From the NCBI GenBank assembly GCA_944326565.1, contig CALVEL010000006.1:81756-145755 (forward strand): a stretch of DNA of 64,000 nucleotides, read 5' to 3'. This DNA comes from Candidatus Gastranaerophilales bacterium (GTDB taxonomy: Bacteria; Cyanobacteriota; Vampirovibrionia; Gastranaerophilales; Gastranaerophilaceae). Below are positions 21,256 to 30,398 of the stretch, piece by piece. Each line of letters starts with the position of its first letter. Within the stretch, counting starts at the first letter, position 1. The notes beneath the pieces are model-generated. The model searched no databases. It saw nothing but the letters and a program-made list of their open reading frames with translations, and was not told where the DNA came from. The position numbers and the translations under genes are program-made.

Positions 21256-23062
21256 ATGAACTGAACATTGTAAACGTTTTTTCTACATTGTTATTTATCA
21301 AGTTTTTGACCGTATCATACTCTGTTGTTAATGAAGAGATTTCCAAATCAAGCTGTTTCATATCGACTTCTAATTCTTCTTCTTTGTAGTTTATGCGGCT
21401 CTTCTTTTGAGTATACTCTAATTCGGCTGCTGTTATTGCATCGTCATCTGTTACTTCGACAACATATCCATTATCTAAATATCTATCTTGATAATAATAG
21501 AAATCATTGCTCATTGATGAAATAAAGTATGTAGCATTTTTCAAAGTATTACTTAGATATTCTTCATCATCAATCTGGTCATTTTCAATCCATCCATTCT
21601 GACAAATATTATTAAATAATGCACTATAAAATTCAGCTACATAAATTTCTTCTGTTGAATTTGCATTTTCATTTTTTACTGTCCACATATAATATGGATC
21701 ATCAGTTACATAACTTGACTGAGCTCCATCTGTTACTATGTAATAAGATTGGTCAAAACCATTCAAACCTTGAGCATAATATGTCATAAATGATTCTGTT
21801 AAATTAGACAAACTTATAGCCTGAGTACCATAGTTTTTATTCTTAGTAGCGTTCTTCATTACCCAGCCGTTATAATTATCTGCATTATTAACAGCATTAT
21901 CGAATGCATCAGTAGAATGCTTATTGTCACCTAAATCTCTGCAATCACCTAACAAACCTAATGTTTGTTGCAATGCATACGCAAAAGCTTGCTGAGTTTG
22001 TTCATCCCCGTTTTCAACATCAAACAATGCAACAAATGCATTAGCCATATCATTAATAAAATAAATTAATGCTTTATCTGATTCTGAAGTTGTATCTTCC
22101 CAATCCGGTTGAGTTGTACCTAAGAAATTAATTATGCCGTTGTATGTACATAAGCCAACAATTCCACCAAATAAAATCCCGCCAACCGCACCACCTGTCA
22201 TTACAGCTGCGATACCGGCAACAAGCTTTTTCCACCAGCTTATTGATACTTTGTCTCCAGTTTTGGCAAATGTTATATCTTCAGTCAACAAATCTGATAA
22301 TGTAAAATCTGTATCTGTCGTAATAGAATGATTTACTGTGAAATAATTTGAATTTGAATCACCTTTATCTGCAATACTTGATTTTAAATTTAAGCCAAGA
22401 TCATTACCTTCTGCATCATATCCGAACTTAAATGTCAGCTTGTCAGCCAATTCTTTTTGAGCATTAGTACCTTTTGATCCTGTTGCTATTACATTTTCCA
22501 TATATACAATCAAATCATTAATACCCATTTCTGAAGCTTGAGTTTTGTCAACCAAAGGTCCGCCAATACCAACTTGTTCTATAAGTCCGATTTTTCGGCA
22601 AGAAACAGCAGATGATTCACTCATTCCACCTGTTTTGACCATTTGGTTTATAAAATCTGAATACATTTGAGCATATAGGGTTGTCTTTGTTCCATCCTCA
22701 AGAATAACTGTTTTGTTATTAATACCACCTTCTGGTATCCCTGCAGCTCTTGCTGCTGCTGCCATTTTGCTGTCCAAGACAACTTTTCCATCTCTTGTTG
22801 TAATCAAATATGGGGTATAATTATTAACTGCTGATGGTTTCATCATAATATCGTAACTTAAATCGAATGCATTATCCCCTGTACCATCAGGATCCCAAAC
22901 TAATTTTGTTTGATTTAAAGCTAATTGATATTCTTCGGTAGCTTTTTCCAATTCACGGGTAAGAGAAAGCTTCTCCTGTGCAATTTGCATAGATTGAAAT
23001 TCACAGTTCGCTTTTCTGGCTGTTATTGCTAAAAATCTAGCTTGTGATGCTGCCAATCCCAT
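21254..23062 (-). CDS. Large protein with flagellar axial-like termini; unknown function
   Basis: 602 residues, not a named family to me. The N-terminus MGLAASQARFLAITARKANC followed by EFQSMQIAQEKL is an amphipathic helix resembling the N-terminal helix of flagellar rod/hook proteins (L..SQ..L..I..NxAN). The last 60 residues form a charged heptad helix ending VKNLINNNVEKTFTMFSS. The middle has a Gly-rich hydrophobic stretch (about 270-305, 'AGIAAVMTGGAVGGILFGGIVG') and an Asp/Asn/Tyr-rich body. There is no signal peptide. It is on the capsid-island strand but 156 bases beyond a hairpin, so it may be a separate unit. An appendage or type III-exported protein is my inference. Confidence 0.6.
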   Translation of the reverse strand: MGLAASQARFLAITARKANCEFQSMQIAQEKLSLTRELEKATEEYQLALNQTKLVWDPDGTGDNAFDLSYDIMMKPSAVNNYTPYLITTRDGKVVLDSKMAAAARAAGIPEGGINNKTVILEDGTKTTLYAQMYSDFINQMVKTGGMSESSAVSCRKIGLIEQVGIGGPLVDKTQASEMGINDLIVYMENVIATGSKGTNAQKELADKLTFKFGYDAEGNDLGLNLKSSIADKGDSNSNYFTVNHSITTDTDFTLSDLLTEDITFAKTGDKVSISWWKKLVAGIAAVMTGGAVGGILFGGIVGLCTYNGIINFLGTTQPDWEDTTSESDKALIYFINDMANAFVALFDVENGDEQTQQAFAYALQQTLGLLGDCRDLGDNKHSTDAFDNAVNNADNYNGWVMKNATKNKNYGTQAISLSNLTESFMTYYAQGLNGFDQSYYIVTDGAQSSYVTDDPYYMWTVKNENANSTEEIYVAEFYSALFNNICQNGWIENDQIDDEEYLSNTLKNATYFISSMSNDFYYYQDRYLDNGYVVEVTDDDAITAAELEYTQKKSRINYKEEELEVDMKQLDLEISSLTTEYDTVKNLINNNVEKTFTMFSS

Positions 23063-23182
23063 GTTGCTGCCCGTTTTCCTTTCAATTCAGCTTAGTAACA
23101 ATTCTTTGCCATGGTAATCGACATTTTTTATTGAAAACTTTAAATAATAAGCTTGTTATGTTACAAATTTTAACATTTTTAA

Positions 23183-23206
23183 AGGCATAAATTAATATTT
23201 ATGCCT
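23183..23206 (-). terminator. Hairpin after the capsid island's last small gene
   Basis: AGGCATAAAT (23183-23192) pairs perfectly with ATTTATGCCT (23197-23206) around four bases. Read leftward it is followed by only two T, so it is a weak terminator or an RNA-stabilising hairpin at the downstream end of the phage-like gene block. Confidence 0.5.
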
Positions 23207-23218
23207 CTCATTTATAAA

Positions 23219-23449
23219 TTATTTTACAGTAATTATAAAATCATAAATTTTGTCTATTTTCTCTTTCATTTCACTGAATTGTTCTTTCAAATCATTAAAA
23301 CTGTGAATTGACACAAATTTTTCCTCTATATCTTCTATAATTTCACGGTGTTTTTTTTCCAACTGCTCGGGAGTCACCACTATTCGTTGTTGAATTAAAA
23401 ATATCATTACCGCTACTATTATTGGTGAGTAATGTAACAAGCTTTCCAT
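23219..23449 (-). CDS. Small membrane protein, holin- or spanin-like
   Basis: 76 residues: a single N-terminal hydrophobic helix (about residues 8-20, 'PIIVAVMIFLIQQ') followed by a charged coiled coil to the end. GAGGGAT sits 5 bases before the ATG. A membrane anchor plus coiled coil at the downstream end of a phage structural block is typical of lysis accessory proteins (holin, XhlA-type or spanin), but no sequence motif proves this. Confidence 0.55.
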   Translation of the reverse strand: MESLLHYSPIIVAVMIFLIQQRIVVTPEQLEKKHREIIEDIEEKFVSIHSFNDLKEQFSEMKEKIDKIYDFIITVK

Positions 23450-23486
23450 TTTTATCCCTCTTTTTTTTAATTTTAATTAACTTTAG

Positions 23487-24200
23487 TCATAATTTATTGA
23501 AAATTCTATACGAATTAATAAAAAAAGGATGTAAATTGATATATTCTTCAATAGGTATCGCCTTTTCGCAATCTCCAAAATTTGAAATTTTATGGGACTT
23601 TATAGACCCTAAAATTCTTTTTATCAGACATTGTCTGACAATTGAGGGTACGATAAATGTTCTTCCGATATTTCCTTTTAGCTTGGATACCAAATCCGAT
23701 TCATCACGATAATTTGTAATCAGCTTTGAGTAATCACTGCCATTTTCATAAAGCTTGGAACTCAGTCCAAATGGATTAAAAGTTACGGTCTTAATTTTAT
23801 GAATTACTCCTACATATGTAGCTTCAGTACCTCCTTCACTATGACCAATAAGTGTCAATTGATCATTATAAAAACCGAATTTTTCTTTACATTTTTTATA
23901 AAAATAATCAGCTATACGCATTTGCATATTTTTACCAAATATACCCATAATTAAGTTTTCGAGATGATCTTTTATACTTTTTTCATCTGTTCCTATGTAA
24001 CAAATAACGTATTCACTATCATTCGAGTATAATACTCCTTTAAAATTAGTTTTTAAATCATGAAAACTTTCTTTTTTTAGCCATTTACCAAAAATTTTAG
24101 TTTCATTTTTAAATTTAATTGCATCTTCTGCGAATATACATAAACTTTTATATGTATTTGCTTTTTTATGATTTTTTTGAATTTCAATTTCGTTTTCCAT
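23487..24200 (-). CDS. Lipase-like alpha/beta hydrolase of the capsid island
   Basis: 237 residues. 'LTLIGHSEGGTEATYVG' contains the nucleophile elbow GHSEG; 'NYRDESDLVS' is a plausible Asp and 'SIKSHKISNFGDC' a plausible His, the layout of class 3-type lipases and of phage-associated DUF2974-like hydrolases. There is no signal peptide. AAAGGA is present before the ATG. It is 37 bases downstream of terL on the same strand, so it travels with the phage genes; a role in lysis or host membrane remodelling is possible but not shown. Confidence 0.6.
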   Translation of the reverse strand: MENEIEIQKNHKKANTYKSLCIFAEDAIKFKNETKIFGKWLKKESFHDLKTNFKGVLYSNDSEYVICYIGTDEKSIKDHLENLIMGIFGKNMQMRIADYFYKKCKEKFGFYNDQLTLIGHSEGGTEATYVGVIHKIKTVTFNPFGLSSKLYENGSDYSKLITNYRDESDLVSKLKGNIGRTFIVPSIVRQCLIKRILGSIKSHKISNFGDCEKAIPIEEYINLHPFFINSYRIFNKL

Positions 24201-24237
24201 ATTATTCCTTTCTTATCCTGAATAATCAGAATAAAAA

Positions 24238-25527
24238 TTACAATTTAATAGGCCAATAATAATCAACAAGATAGGATGCCGCATCCATGGGGTGTGACAA
24301 AAATTTAAGCTCTTTTGACTGTTTAATTTGCTGATAGGTTGGAATATCTATTTTTGAAGAGCCTTCACGATATTTTAAATTGTAGATATTATACAAAAGT
24401 TTTTCACATTTCTTATCGACATATAGACAAACTTCACCGTCTGCAGATCTGACTTTTGCATTAAACGCAGCTATTCTGTTTTTTATTGGAGGATTAAAAG
24501 CTCTTATTTTAATATCAACATCATAGCCGTATTTTAAAAGTCTCTTTTTTATAATTACGTAGTTTGTATATTCACTTGTACAAGATCGATTATCACCTGA
24601 TGCATCACCGTTTATTATTACTTTTGCTTTATGATTTGGGTATCTTCGGTAAAATTCATCACAAGCTTTTGCTGTAGTTGTATTTTCCATTACTATTTCA
24701 TCAAAATAAAAAACTTTATCTTCTGTTCTGTGCGCAAGAACCCAAGCCATGGGATCGACATTGAAATCACAACTTATATGCAAATCCATATCGGGGCAGT
24801 ATTTAATATCCCGAATATTCTCGTCAGTAAAATCTTTTACAACAAGACCGTTATTATATTCTCCGTTTTCTGCCAAAACAAAAATTTTATAATACTGTTC
24901 ATCATATAATTTTTTCAACTCGTCACAAAAACCATCAGGTAAATATATATTTTGAGTTGTAGGAGCTGTTATAAGTCTGTAATTTGGAGCGGTATTTTCT
25001 ACAAAAGTTTTATATACCCAACCTCTTTGCATTTCAGGGTTTGTGTGCCCAAATATCCGATATGTGAAATTTTTCCACCAAGGTTTTATTTTTTGTCTCA
25101 TACGGCTTATAAGCATTTTAAAAGTATCATAGGGAATATCAGACATTTCTTCGATTTCTACAAAACCGAGATTTAGAGATTTAAGTTTATTAGGCTCGTC
25201 AAAATGTCTAAACAGAATTTCACTGCCGTTTCTAAAAGATAATTTTTGCAAAGAGGAAGACCATTCAAAATCAACACCTTCTATAAAATTCATATTTTCT
25301 AAATGTTCAAAATAACTTTGCAATGTAGTATCTCTTACAAGAGTATAAGTCTGTGCCCCGACAAGCCCTCTTATACCAGGGAATTTAACACTCAACAATA
25401 TACCCAAAAGAGAACCTGCAAATGTTTTTCCTGAACCGTATCCACCTTGGTAAACAGCTACATCAAGAGTATAGTTGTGCGGTATTTCCAAAAAATCACG
25501 TTGTGCTTTTAATAATTTATATTTCAT
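24238..25527 (-). CDS. Phage terminase large subunit
   Basis: 429 residues. The packaging ATPase has Walker A GGYGSGKT (28-35), Walker B 'GFVEIEE' (about 121-127) and a coupling motif 'FGHTNP' (about 159-164). The RNase H-like nuclease domain has Asp in 'HISCDFNVDP' (about 254), Asp in 'IINGDASGD' (about 308) and Asp in 'HPMDAASY' near the C-terminus. All key residues are intact, so the motor is probably functional. It pumps DNA into proheads through the portal. It lies downstream of the portal gene, beyond a hairpin terminator. Confidence 0.93.
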   Translation of the reverse strand: MKYKLLKAQRDFLEIPHNYTLDVAVYQGGYGSGKTFAGSLLGILLSVKFPGIRGLVGAQTYTLVRDTTLQSYFEHLENMNFIEGVDFEWSSSLQKLSFRNGSEILFRHFDEPNKLKSLNLGFVEIEEMSDIPYDTFKMLISRMRQKIKPWWKNFTYRIFGHTNPEMQRGWVYKTFVENTAPNYRLITAPTTQNIYLPDGFCDELKKLYDEQYYKIFVLAENGEYNNGLVVKDFTDENIRDIKYCPDMDLHISCDFNVDPMAWVLAHRTEDKVFYFDEIVMENTTTAKACDEFYRRYPNHKAKVIINGDASGDNRSCTSEYTNYVIIKKRLLKYGYDVDIKIRAFNPPIKNRIAAFNAKVRSADGEVCLYVDKKCEKLLYNIYNLKYREGSSKIDIPTYQQIKQSKELKFLSHPMDAASYLVDYYWPIKL

Positions 25528-25560
25528 CTAACTATCCCTATCATTTTCCAAATAATTATT

Positions 25561-25617
25561 AAAAAAAAGGTGCCGCAAGTGATGAGGAGCCATAGGTAAA
25601 GATAATTGGCGGCACCT
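25561..25617 (-). terminator. Long-loop hairpin terminator between portal and terL
   Basis: AGGTGCCGC (25568-25576) and GCGGCACCT (25609-25617) form a perfect 9-bp stem around 32 bases, and on the minus strand the stem is followed by eight or more T. It sits between the portal and terL genes, so it should reduce terL transcription from upstream or act as an attenuator. Confidence 0.65.
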
Positions 25618-25655
25618 AAAGAAAGGATTACAAACTGCATAAGCAGCTGCAAGAA

Positions 25656-27344
25656 TTATGTATTGGTGTTAAGTAAGGAGGTTTTTGCACCTGTTGTTTC
25701 TTGTGACTTCAAAAAGTGATTTGAATTTTCAATTCCGTACTGCTCTAGTGCAAACTTAAAACATTCCATCCAGTCTACGTTCTGAGAAACTTCCGGGACT
25801 TCAGCAAAAGATTTAACAACCTCAAAAAGCTCTTTTAATCGTAATTTCCTTTCAAATGTAGCTTTTCGGTCACCATAACGGTAAACATAGTTGCCATTAC
25901 GGATTTTATCATCTATCTGTAAAAATGTTGTACAACCTTTTTCACTGACTCCGATAAGTTCATTACCTATTTTAAAATTGGCTATTATTTCTGCTGTTTT
26001 TTCAACCATCGGCACAATAACTTTTCTGTTAATAGCATCTAAAAGCATATTTAATCTTGCTTCCTGACCGTTTGCTGAATAATTTAGTTCAGTCGCCGTT
26101 CTTGCGGTTGACTGTGTATTTCCTGCCATATTTTTGAAAATACCTGTTGCACTCTCTATCGTTGATTTAAAGTAGTTCAAAAAGTCCCATCCTACCATTG
26201 CTTTATCAAAACTTAACGGTATCGGTTGATTAGGCATTAAGGCTGAATCATATTCTATAATTTTACCGGGTTTTACTACTTGTTCTCCGTTAAAACATCC
26301 TTTAGGAGCAAGATAGGGGGGATTCATCATCAAAGCAAGTGCATCAATTTGCTTATTCAAAATAGTTGAGGATATGTTATTCAAAATTAAAGCAACTCTT
26401 AATGGTGAGATGCCTCTACCTGTAAGCGGCGATTCTATTATGTTTGCGTGGATAAACGGATTTATAACAAAAGGATTTGGTTCAAATCTTATAATTTCAC
26501 GTCTTGCCCCGACTACTACAAGCCAATTTTTAAGAAGTGTCCCATCTTCAAGTTCAATATCTCCCCAGTATTCCAAAATTTCGACTTTATTTTCTTCTAC
26601 AGCTTTTTCAGAATTTCTTGTTTTTTTACTTGCCACCACCTCTTTCAATGTTTCCAGTTTTTCCTCAGTCAATAAATTATTTGACTTGTCTGAACGTAAT
26701 TCATCTATTGTTGAATAAGTTCTGTAAATTTTTGCACACCTGTCCCAATTATCTTTATCGGTTTTATCAAAAACAAAATCTTCAGCTTTAATATATTTAA
26801 CTTTTGCATTGTCATATACAAGTTTTTCTTCCAATATAAAGGTCTTATGCTCGGGATTTTCCAGTTGTTCTTTTACACTTAATGCTCTTCTTATCTGCTT
26901 AATTTTAGTTTCCCAACCGATAAACAGAGTGCATTCCCCTGTCTCTACAATACTGTCGATTATTTTTTCAATTTCATCTTCCAGGTGCATTTGCTCAAAT
27001 GTATTTACAAGCATAGCTTTTTGTAAATTCGCATATTCCTGACAATCCGGTGTCGCTCCAGCTACATCAAACATAGCTTCTGGATGAGAATATAAATTAT
27101 CACTGATATGTGACTTTAAAGTCTGAGCAAGTTCATAAATATCAGGAAGTGAAATTTTATTATCCCAACCGTTTAACTTTGGTATATCAGCATTATAGAT
27201 AGTATCACGCATTATTCTGTTATCAGTAATCTGGCTTGCTCGCAAATCATTATATCTGTCATATCTGTCTGAAATATCCCTTACTAAAAGAGTTTCTTGC
27301 TCGGGTGTTATCTTTTGCGTTAAATCTTCTGTCTCAATTTTCAT
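25656..27344 (-). CDS. Phage portal protein (podovirus type)
   Basis: 562 residues. An extended N-terminal helix-rich part ('TPEQETLLVRDISDRYDRYND', 'YELAQTLKSHISDNLYSHPE'), a wing region and a C-terminal helical part 'ESATGIFKNMAGNTQSTART' then 'ELNYSANGQEARLNMLLDAI' match the portal/head-tail connector of P22- and T7-like phages. The dodecameric portal forms the DNA entry ring of the capsid. The order portal-terL on the map and the size agree. Upstream is the GNAT gene. Confidence 0.85.
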   Translation of the reverse strand: MKIETEDLTQKITPEQETLLVRDISDRYDRYNDLRASQITDNRIMRDTIYNADIPKLNGWDNKISLPDIYELAQTLKSHISDNLYSHPEAMFDVAGATPDCQEYANLQKAMLVNTFEQMHLEDEIEKIIDSIVETGECTLFIGWETKIKQIRRALSVKEQLENPEHKTFILEEKLVYDNAKVKYIKAEDFVFDKTDKDNWDRCAKIYRTYSTIDELRSDKSNNLLTEEKLETLKEVVASKKTRNSEKAVEENKVEILEYWGDIELEDGTLLKNWLVVVGARREIIRFEPNPFVINPFIHANIIESPLTGRGISPLRVALILNNISSTILNKQIDALALMMNPPYLAPKGCFNGEQVVKPGKIIEYDSALMPNQPIPLSFDKAMVGWDFLNYFKSTIESATGIFKNMAGNTQSTARTATELNYSANGQEARLNMLLDAINRKVIVPMVEKTAEIIANFKIGNELIGVSEKGCTTFLQIDDKIRNGNYVYRYGDRKATFERKLRLKELFEVVKSFAEVPEVSQNVDWMECFKFALEQYGIENSNHFLKSQETTGAKTSLLNTNT

Positions 27345-27390
27345 ATAATTTACCTTTCTTTTTTCGTTTGAGCGCTCTTTGACAATTTAA

Positions 27391-27939
27391 TTAGGAAGAT
27401 CCGTAAAACAAATTCCAAAAGTCTGATTTTAAAAGAGAATAGACTTCTATATCCTGTAATTTTCCATTCTTTAAAGTTTCCCCTCTTAGGACACCGTCTT
27501 TATGGAATCCAGAAAACTTTAAAATTGACCGTACTCGGTTATTAAACGGATAAATTTGAGCTTTTACTTTTTCTAGTCTTAAAGCGCCAAAACAATAATT
27601 AAAAAATTCAATGGACAATTTTCTAGTAAAATTTCCCCAATATTTTTTTTCAAGACAGACCGTTACCTCATAACAGTGCAGTTTTTTATTATTTCCGATT
27701 GGATTATCAAGATATATAAATCCTGCGAAGTCATCATTTTGTTTATTCAAAACTATGAAAAACAGCTCTCCACATTTCTCAATCATATTAATCAAATTCA
27801 TATAACAAACTTCTGGAGCATAATCATCATTTAAAAATTTTGCGTATCTTGAATATAAAAACATCACGTTTGATAAATATCGGGTATTTTCATATCTTGA
27901 ATTTTGTCTGTCTATCACTAGTTTTACAAATTTACACAT
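27391..27939 (-). CDS. GNAT-family N-acetyltransferase in the capsid island
   Basis: 182 residues. 'ELFFIVLNKQNDDFAGFIYL' (strands 2-3), 'HCYEVTVCLEKKYWGNFTRKLSIEF' (strand 4, acetyl-CoA loop) and 'RLEKVKAQIYPFNNRVRSIL then KFSGFHKDGVLRGE' follow the RimJ/RimL-like GNAT plan. It would use acetyl-CoA to modify an amine on a protein or small molecule. It starts inside the 3' end of the preceding gene (16-base overlap) and therefore is co-translated with the structural genes. The target is unknown. Confidence 0.8.
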   Translation of the reverse strand: MCKFVKLVIDRQNSRYENTRYLSNVMFLYSRYAKFLNDDYAPEVCYMNLINMIEKCGELFFIVLNKQNDDFAGFIYLDNPIGNNKKLHCYEVTVCLEKKYWGNFTRKLSIEFFNYCFGALRLEKVKAQIYPFNNRVRSILKFSGFHKDGVLRGETLKNGKLQDIEVYSLLKSDFWNLFYGSS

Positions 27940-28295
27940 ATTTTTTCGAATTTTACATAAGCATCATCTGTAGAAAACATACTCATTTCACCGTTCAAAA
28001 TTTTATTGCGGATATTTGTCTGCAAACCTAGCAAGGCTTCTGCCTGAATTCCGTTTATATAAGTTTCAAGTTTTGTCTTGCGGTTGTAGAATTTGTAGAC
28101 TGCATATTTTGAAAAAATATACTTTTGAGGAGCCTCATTAATTTTTGTATAAATTTTCACCTCTTTTTTAGCAGCCTCTTCTTTTGCCCGTTTTATTTCA
28201 TCTTTGAATTCTGCTTCTATTTTCATTTTTATCAAATCATCAAGACTTGCATGACTTAAAAGCATTTCCTCAATGTCTTCATCTTTGTTCTTCAT
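27924..28295 (-). CDS. Phage-island protein of unknown function
   Basis: 123 residues; acidic N-terminus, then a Lys/Glu-rich helix (about 20-50), then a Tyr/Lys-rich mixed segment. I recognise no domain. AAAAGGAG is well placed before the ATG and it overlaps the GNAT gene by 16 bases. Its place between TerS and portal suggests a packaging or head-assembly accessory, by position only. Confidence 0.7.
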   Translation of the reverse strand: MKNKDEDIEEMLLSHASLDDLIKMKIEAEFKDEIKRAKEEAAKKEVKIYTKINEAPQKYIFSKYAVYKFYNRKTKLETYINGIQAEALLGLQTNIRNKILNGEMSMFSTDDAYVKFEKICVNL

Positions 28296-28330
28296 AAAAT
28301 CTCCTTTTAAAAAATTTGGTTAAAGATATT

Positions 28331-28765
28331 TTAAATTTTGTCATCATCTAAATTTGAGATTGTAATTATCTTTGCTTGTTTGTATTCTTCCTCTTCATTT
28401 GCAGAATTGAATCCTAAATACTTGCAAAGACTTTCCAAAGCTTTCAATCCTGCTGAGGTATCTCGAAGTTTCTTTTTACCTGTAAAATTACCGTCTTTAT
28501 CAAGAATTTCTTCTTCTTCCAGTGAAAATTCTGCTATCTGTAATAGTTTTTGAATTACATATCCCTTGTGTACTCTTAATGATGATATGTGTTTTTTTAA
28601 CTGCTCTTTAATCTCATTTATTACAAAATTATTTGATAAAAGACTGTTTGATATTGTCTTTAGATCCTTCGATTTATACCCCGCTTTTTTGGCGGAAAGT
28701 TCACCGTCTAATGACTTTATATATTCGGTTACAAACCGTTTTTGCTGTTGTGTTAATTCCTTCAT
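28331..28765 (-). CDS. Phage terminase small subunit
   Basis: 144 residues. The N-terminal 'LTQQQKRFVTEYIKSLDGE' plus 'SAKKAGYKSKDLKTISNSLL' is the terminase_2 (XtmA-like) HTH region for recognising the packaging site; 'LRDTSAGLKALESLCKYLG' is the usual C-terminal block. It recruits TerL to concatemeric DNA. It is separated from terL by three genes, which is unusual since TerS and TerL are normally adjacent. No ribosome-binding site is clear. Confidence 0.85.
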   Translation of the reverse strand: MKELTQQQKRFVTEYIKSLDGELSAKKAGYKSKDLKTISNSLLSNNFVINEIKEQLKKHISSLRVHKGYVIQKLLQIAEFSLEEEEILDKDGNFTGKKKLRDTSAGLKALESLCKYLGFNSANEEEEYKQAKIITISNLDDDKI

Positions 28766-28789
28766 ATTGTTTACATTTCTTAGTAAAAT

Positions 28790-28888
28790 TTGTGTTTTTG
28801 TGAAAAAAATTGTATAATAATATTGCTATTTATATTTCGGCTAGTGTAAATCTTAACAGGGGGGAATGAAAACTTCCTGTTTTTTTTT
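28790..28888 (+). ncRNA. Candidate short rightward transcript in the capsid island
   Basis: TTGTGT (28790-28795), 17 bases, TATAAT (28813-28818) forms a fair promoter on the strand opposite to all neighbouring genes. About 35 bases after the expected start, AACAGG (28855-28860) pairs with CCTGTT (28876-28881) and runs into nine T (28880-28888). A promoter and terminator 60 bases apart with no frame between suggests a small RNA, but this is a weak prediction. Confidence 0.25.
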
Positions 28889-28906
28889 GCCTTTTATATT
28901 GGAAAG

Positions 28907-29545
28907 CTAATAGCGATATAGTTTTACAGATGGAGCATAGTTAGCATCTATTGAAATTTTTGAGCGCATGTTAGCTAATGCACTGTTGTACATGCTCAAC
29001 CAGTATGAAAATTTTACATGCTGAGGGTTTGATTTTAGACGCATACATGTCCCATAAACTAATATCGGCTCTGCAAAGACTTCAGGAATAAGCGATATAT
29101 CATCTTCATTCTCAAAAAATGCTTTTTCCGTTCCATCAGGCTGTCTGACTGCATTTGATGTGTAATATATTACATTAATTTGTTTTTCTTCATCAAACTC
29201 AGGCAATAGCAGCATCTCATTAAATCTGCTGTAAGTTTGAGATGGCGCTTTCGACATTATAAAATCTTCCGGTCTTTCAAAGTATTTATATACATGCCCA
29301 TCAATTACGATGGATGCAATTTTTCCATCAATAGTATTCTCTATTTCAGATGTATTTGCAGGCAGGTTAAGTGTTGCTTTTCTCAATTTAAAATTCCAAT
29401 TGTCATAGCCGCATACTTCGGTATTTATTATATTTATTATATTTTTAATTTTTTTATGATCATTCTTTATTAGTTCAGCGAATGAATTTACCTGCTTATA
29501 ACTGAGTTCGACAAGACATTTATTAACGATTTCAAAATAATTCAT
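28907..29545 (-). CDS. Phage head-completion/connector-like protein
   Basis: 212 residues; a helical N-terminus (MNYFEIVNKCLVELSY), a beta-rich middle ('LNLPANTSEIENTIDGKI') and a C-terminal helical segment 'FSYWLSMYNSALANMRSKI'. This layout and position beside the coat gene resemble head-tail adaptor or tail accessory proteins of podoviruses (P22 gp4-like role), but I see no diagnostic motif. A typical ribosome-binding site (AAGGAG) precedes the ATG. Confidence 0.55.
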   Translation of the reverse strand: MNYFEIVNKCLVELSYKQVNSFAELIKNDHKKIKNIINIINTEVCGYDNWNFKLRKATLNLPANTSEIENTIDGKIASIVIDGHVYKYFERPEDFIMSKAPSQTYSRFNEMLLLPEFDEEKQINVIYYTSNAVRQPDGTEKAFFENEDDISLIPEVFAEPILVYGTCMRLKSNPQHVKFSYWLSMYNSALANMRSKISIDANYAPSVKLYRY

Positions 29546-29623
29546 ATTTTCTCCTTGTTTTATAAATCTCCTGGGCGGACGATTTGAGATTGACCGCCCG
29601 AAGATTTATATAATTTGCCTAGA

Positions 29624-30313
29624 TTAACGAATCAATCCTTTGCGTAATTGTTCCATTATTGCTCGTTCATTTTTGGCAAATTCAGCACCGCTCATTTTGC
29701 CGATTTGCTCACGCGTAAATACCCTTGCATTTGCATCTGCAGAATTAGAATTTTGAGCATTTGCTCTCAATTTTTGTTTTGCTGCTTCATTTTCGTCATT
29801 TAGTGATTTTGCATGAGCCTGTTTTTGCAAATATCCTTCGATTGCACTCTGCTCAAGAGCTTCTATCATTTGTGATATTTGAGCAATTTCATCTTTGTCA
29901 ACAACCGCATTTGAATTCTTCAAATAATCCAAGACCTGATTTCTACCGTTTTGATTAAAGAAATTAGGATTTTCTTTCACGAAATCCTCAATTCCAGATG
30001 CAATTACCTTCTGAGAAGGAGCAGAGGCAGCTGCTTGTTGTTGTTTAACTATATATTCCTGCGCCTTATTAAGAACATAGTTCATCAAATGTTGTCCTTG
30101 TACCGGATTAATAATACCTGCCTTCATAAAATTATCAATTATACCTATATCTCTAATTGTTATTTGTCTGGCAGCATCCATATAATCCGTTGTATTCCCC
30201 GCAGAACCTCTTGCATTTGTAGCTATATTGACAGATCCGGGATATACAGAATTTATTGCTGATTGCTGAGGCACGGCAGCTGATGAAATTTGATTTGATG
30301 TATTATTATTCAT
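29624..30313 (-). CDS. Scaffold-like phage protein
   Basis: 229 residues; Asn/Ser/Ala/Gln-rich disordered N-terminus, then helices rich in Gln/Ala/Glu ('MNYVLNKAQEYIVKQQQAAA') and a basic C-terminal helix ending 'MEQLRKGLIR'. Low complexity, helical composition and a charged C-terminal helix next to the coat gene are the usual features of scaffolding proteins. Assignment is by composition and position only. GGAGAT is present before the ATG. Confidence 0.5.
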   Translation of the reverse strand: MNNNTSNQISSAAVPQQSAINSVYPGSVNIATNARGSAGNTTDYMDAARQITIRDIGIIDNFMKAGIINPVQGQHLMNYVLNKAQEYIVKQQQAAASAPSQKVIASGIEDFVKENPNFFNQNGRNQVLDYLKNSNAVVDKDEIAQISQMIEALEQSAIEGYLQKQAHAKSLNDENEAAKQKLRANAQNSNSADANARVFTREQIGKMSGAEFAKNERAIMEQLRKGLIR

Positions 30314-30398
30314 TGATATCTCCTTATTTTTTTCGTAAAGTACCCTTTAACATAAATTTGTCTCAGGGTACTTTTATTAAGTTTGAGAAATTAGCAAA

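Noticed and set aside
23063..23218. Possible prophage attachment site at the left island boundary
   Set aside because: I found no direct repeat of this region near 34.2 kb and no integrase, so there is no evidence for an att site.
25656..26791. Several plus-strand frames across the portal gene
   Set aside because: They are rich in Phe/Ser/Leu as expected from the complement of an AT-rich gene and resemble no protein.
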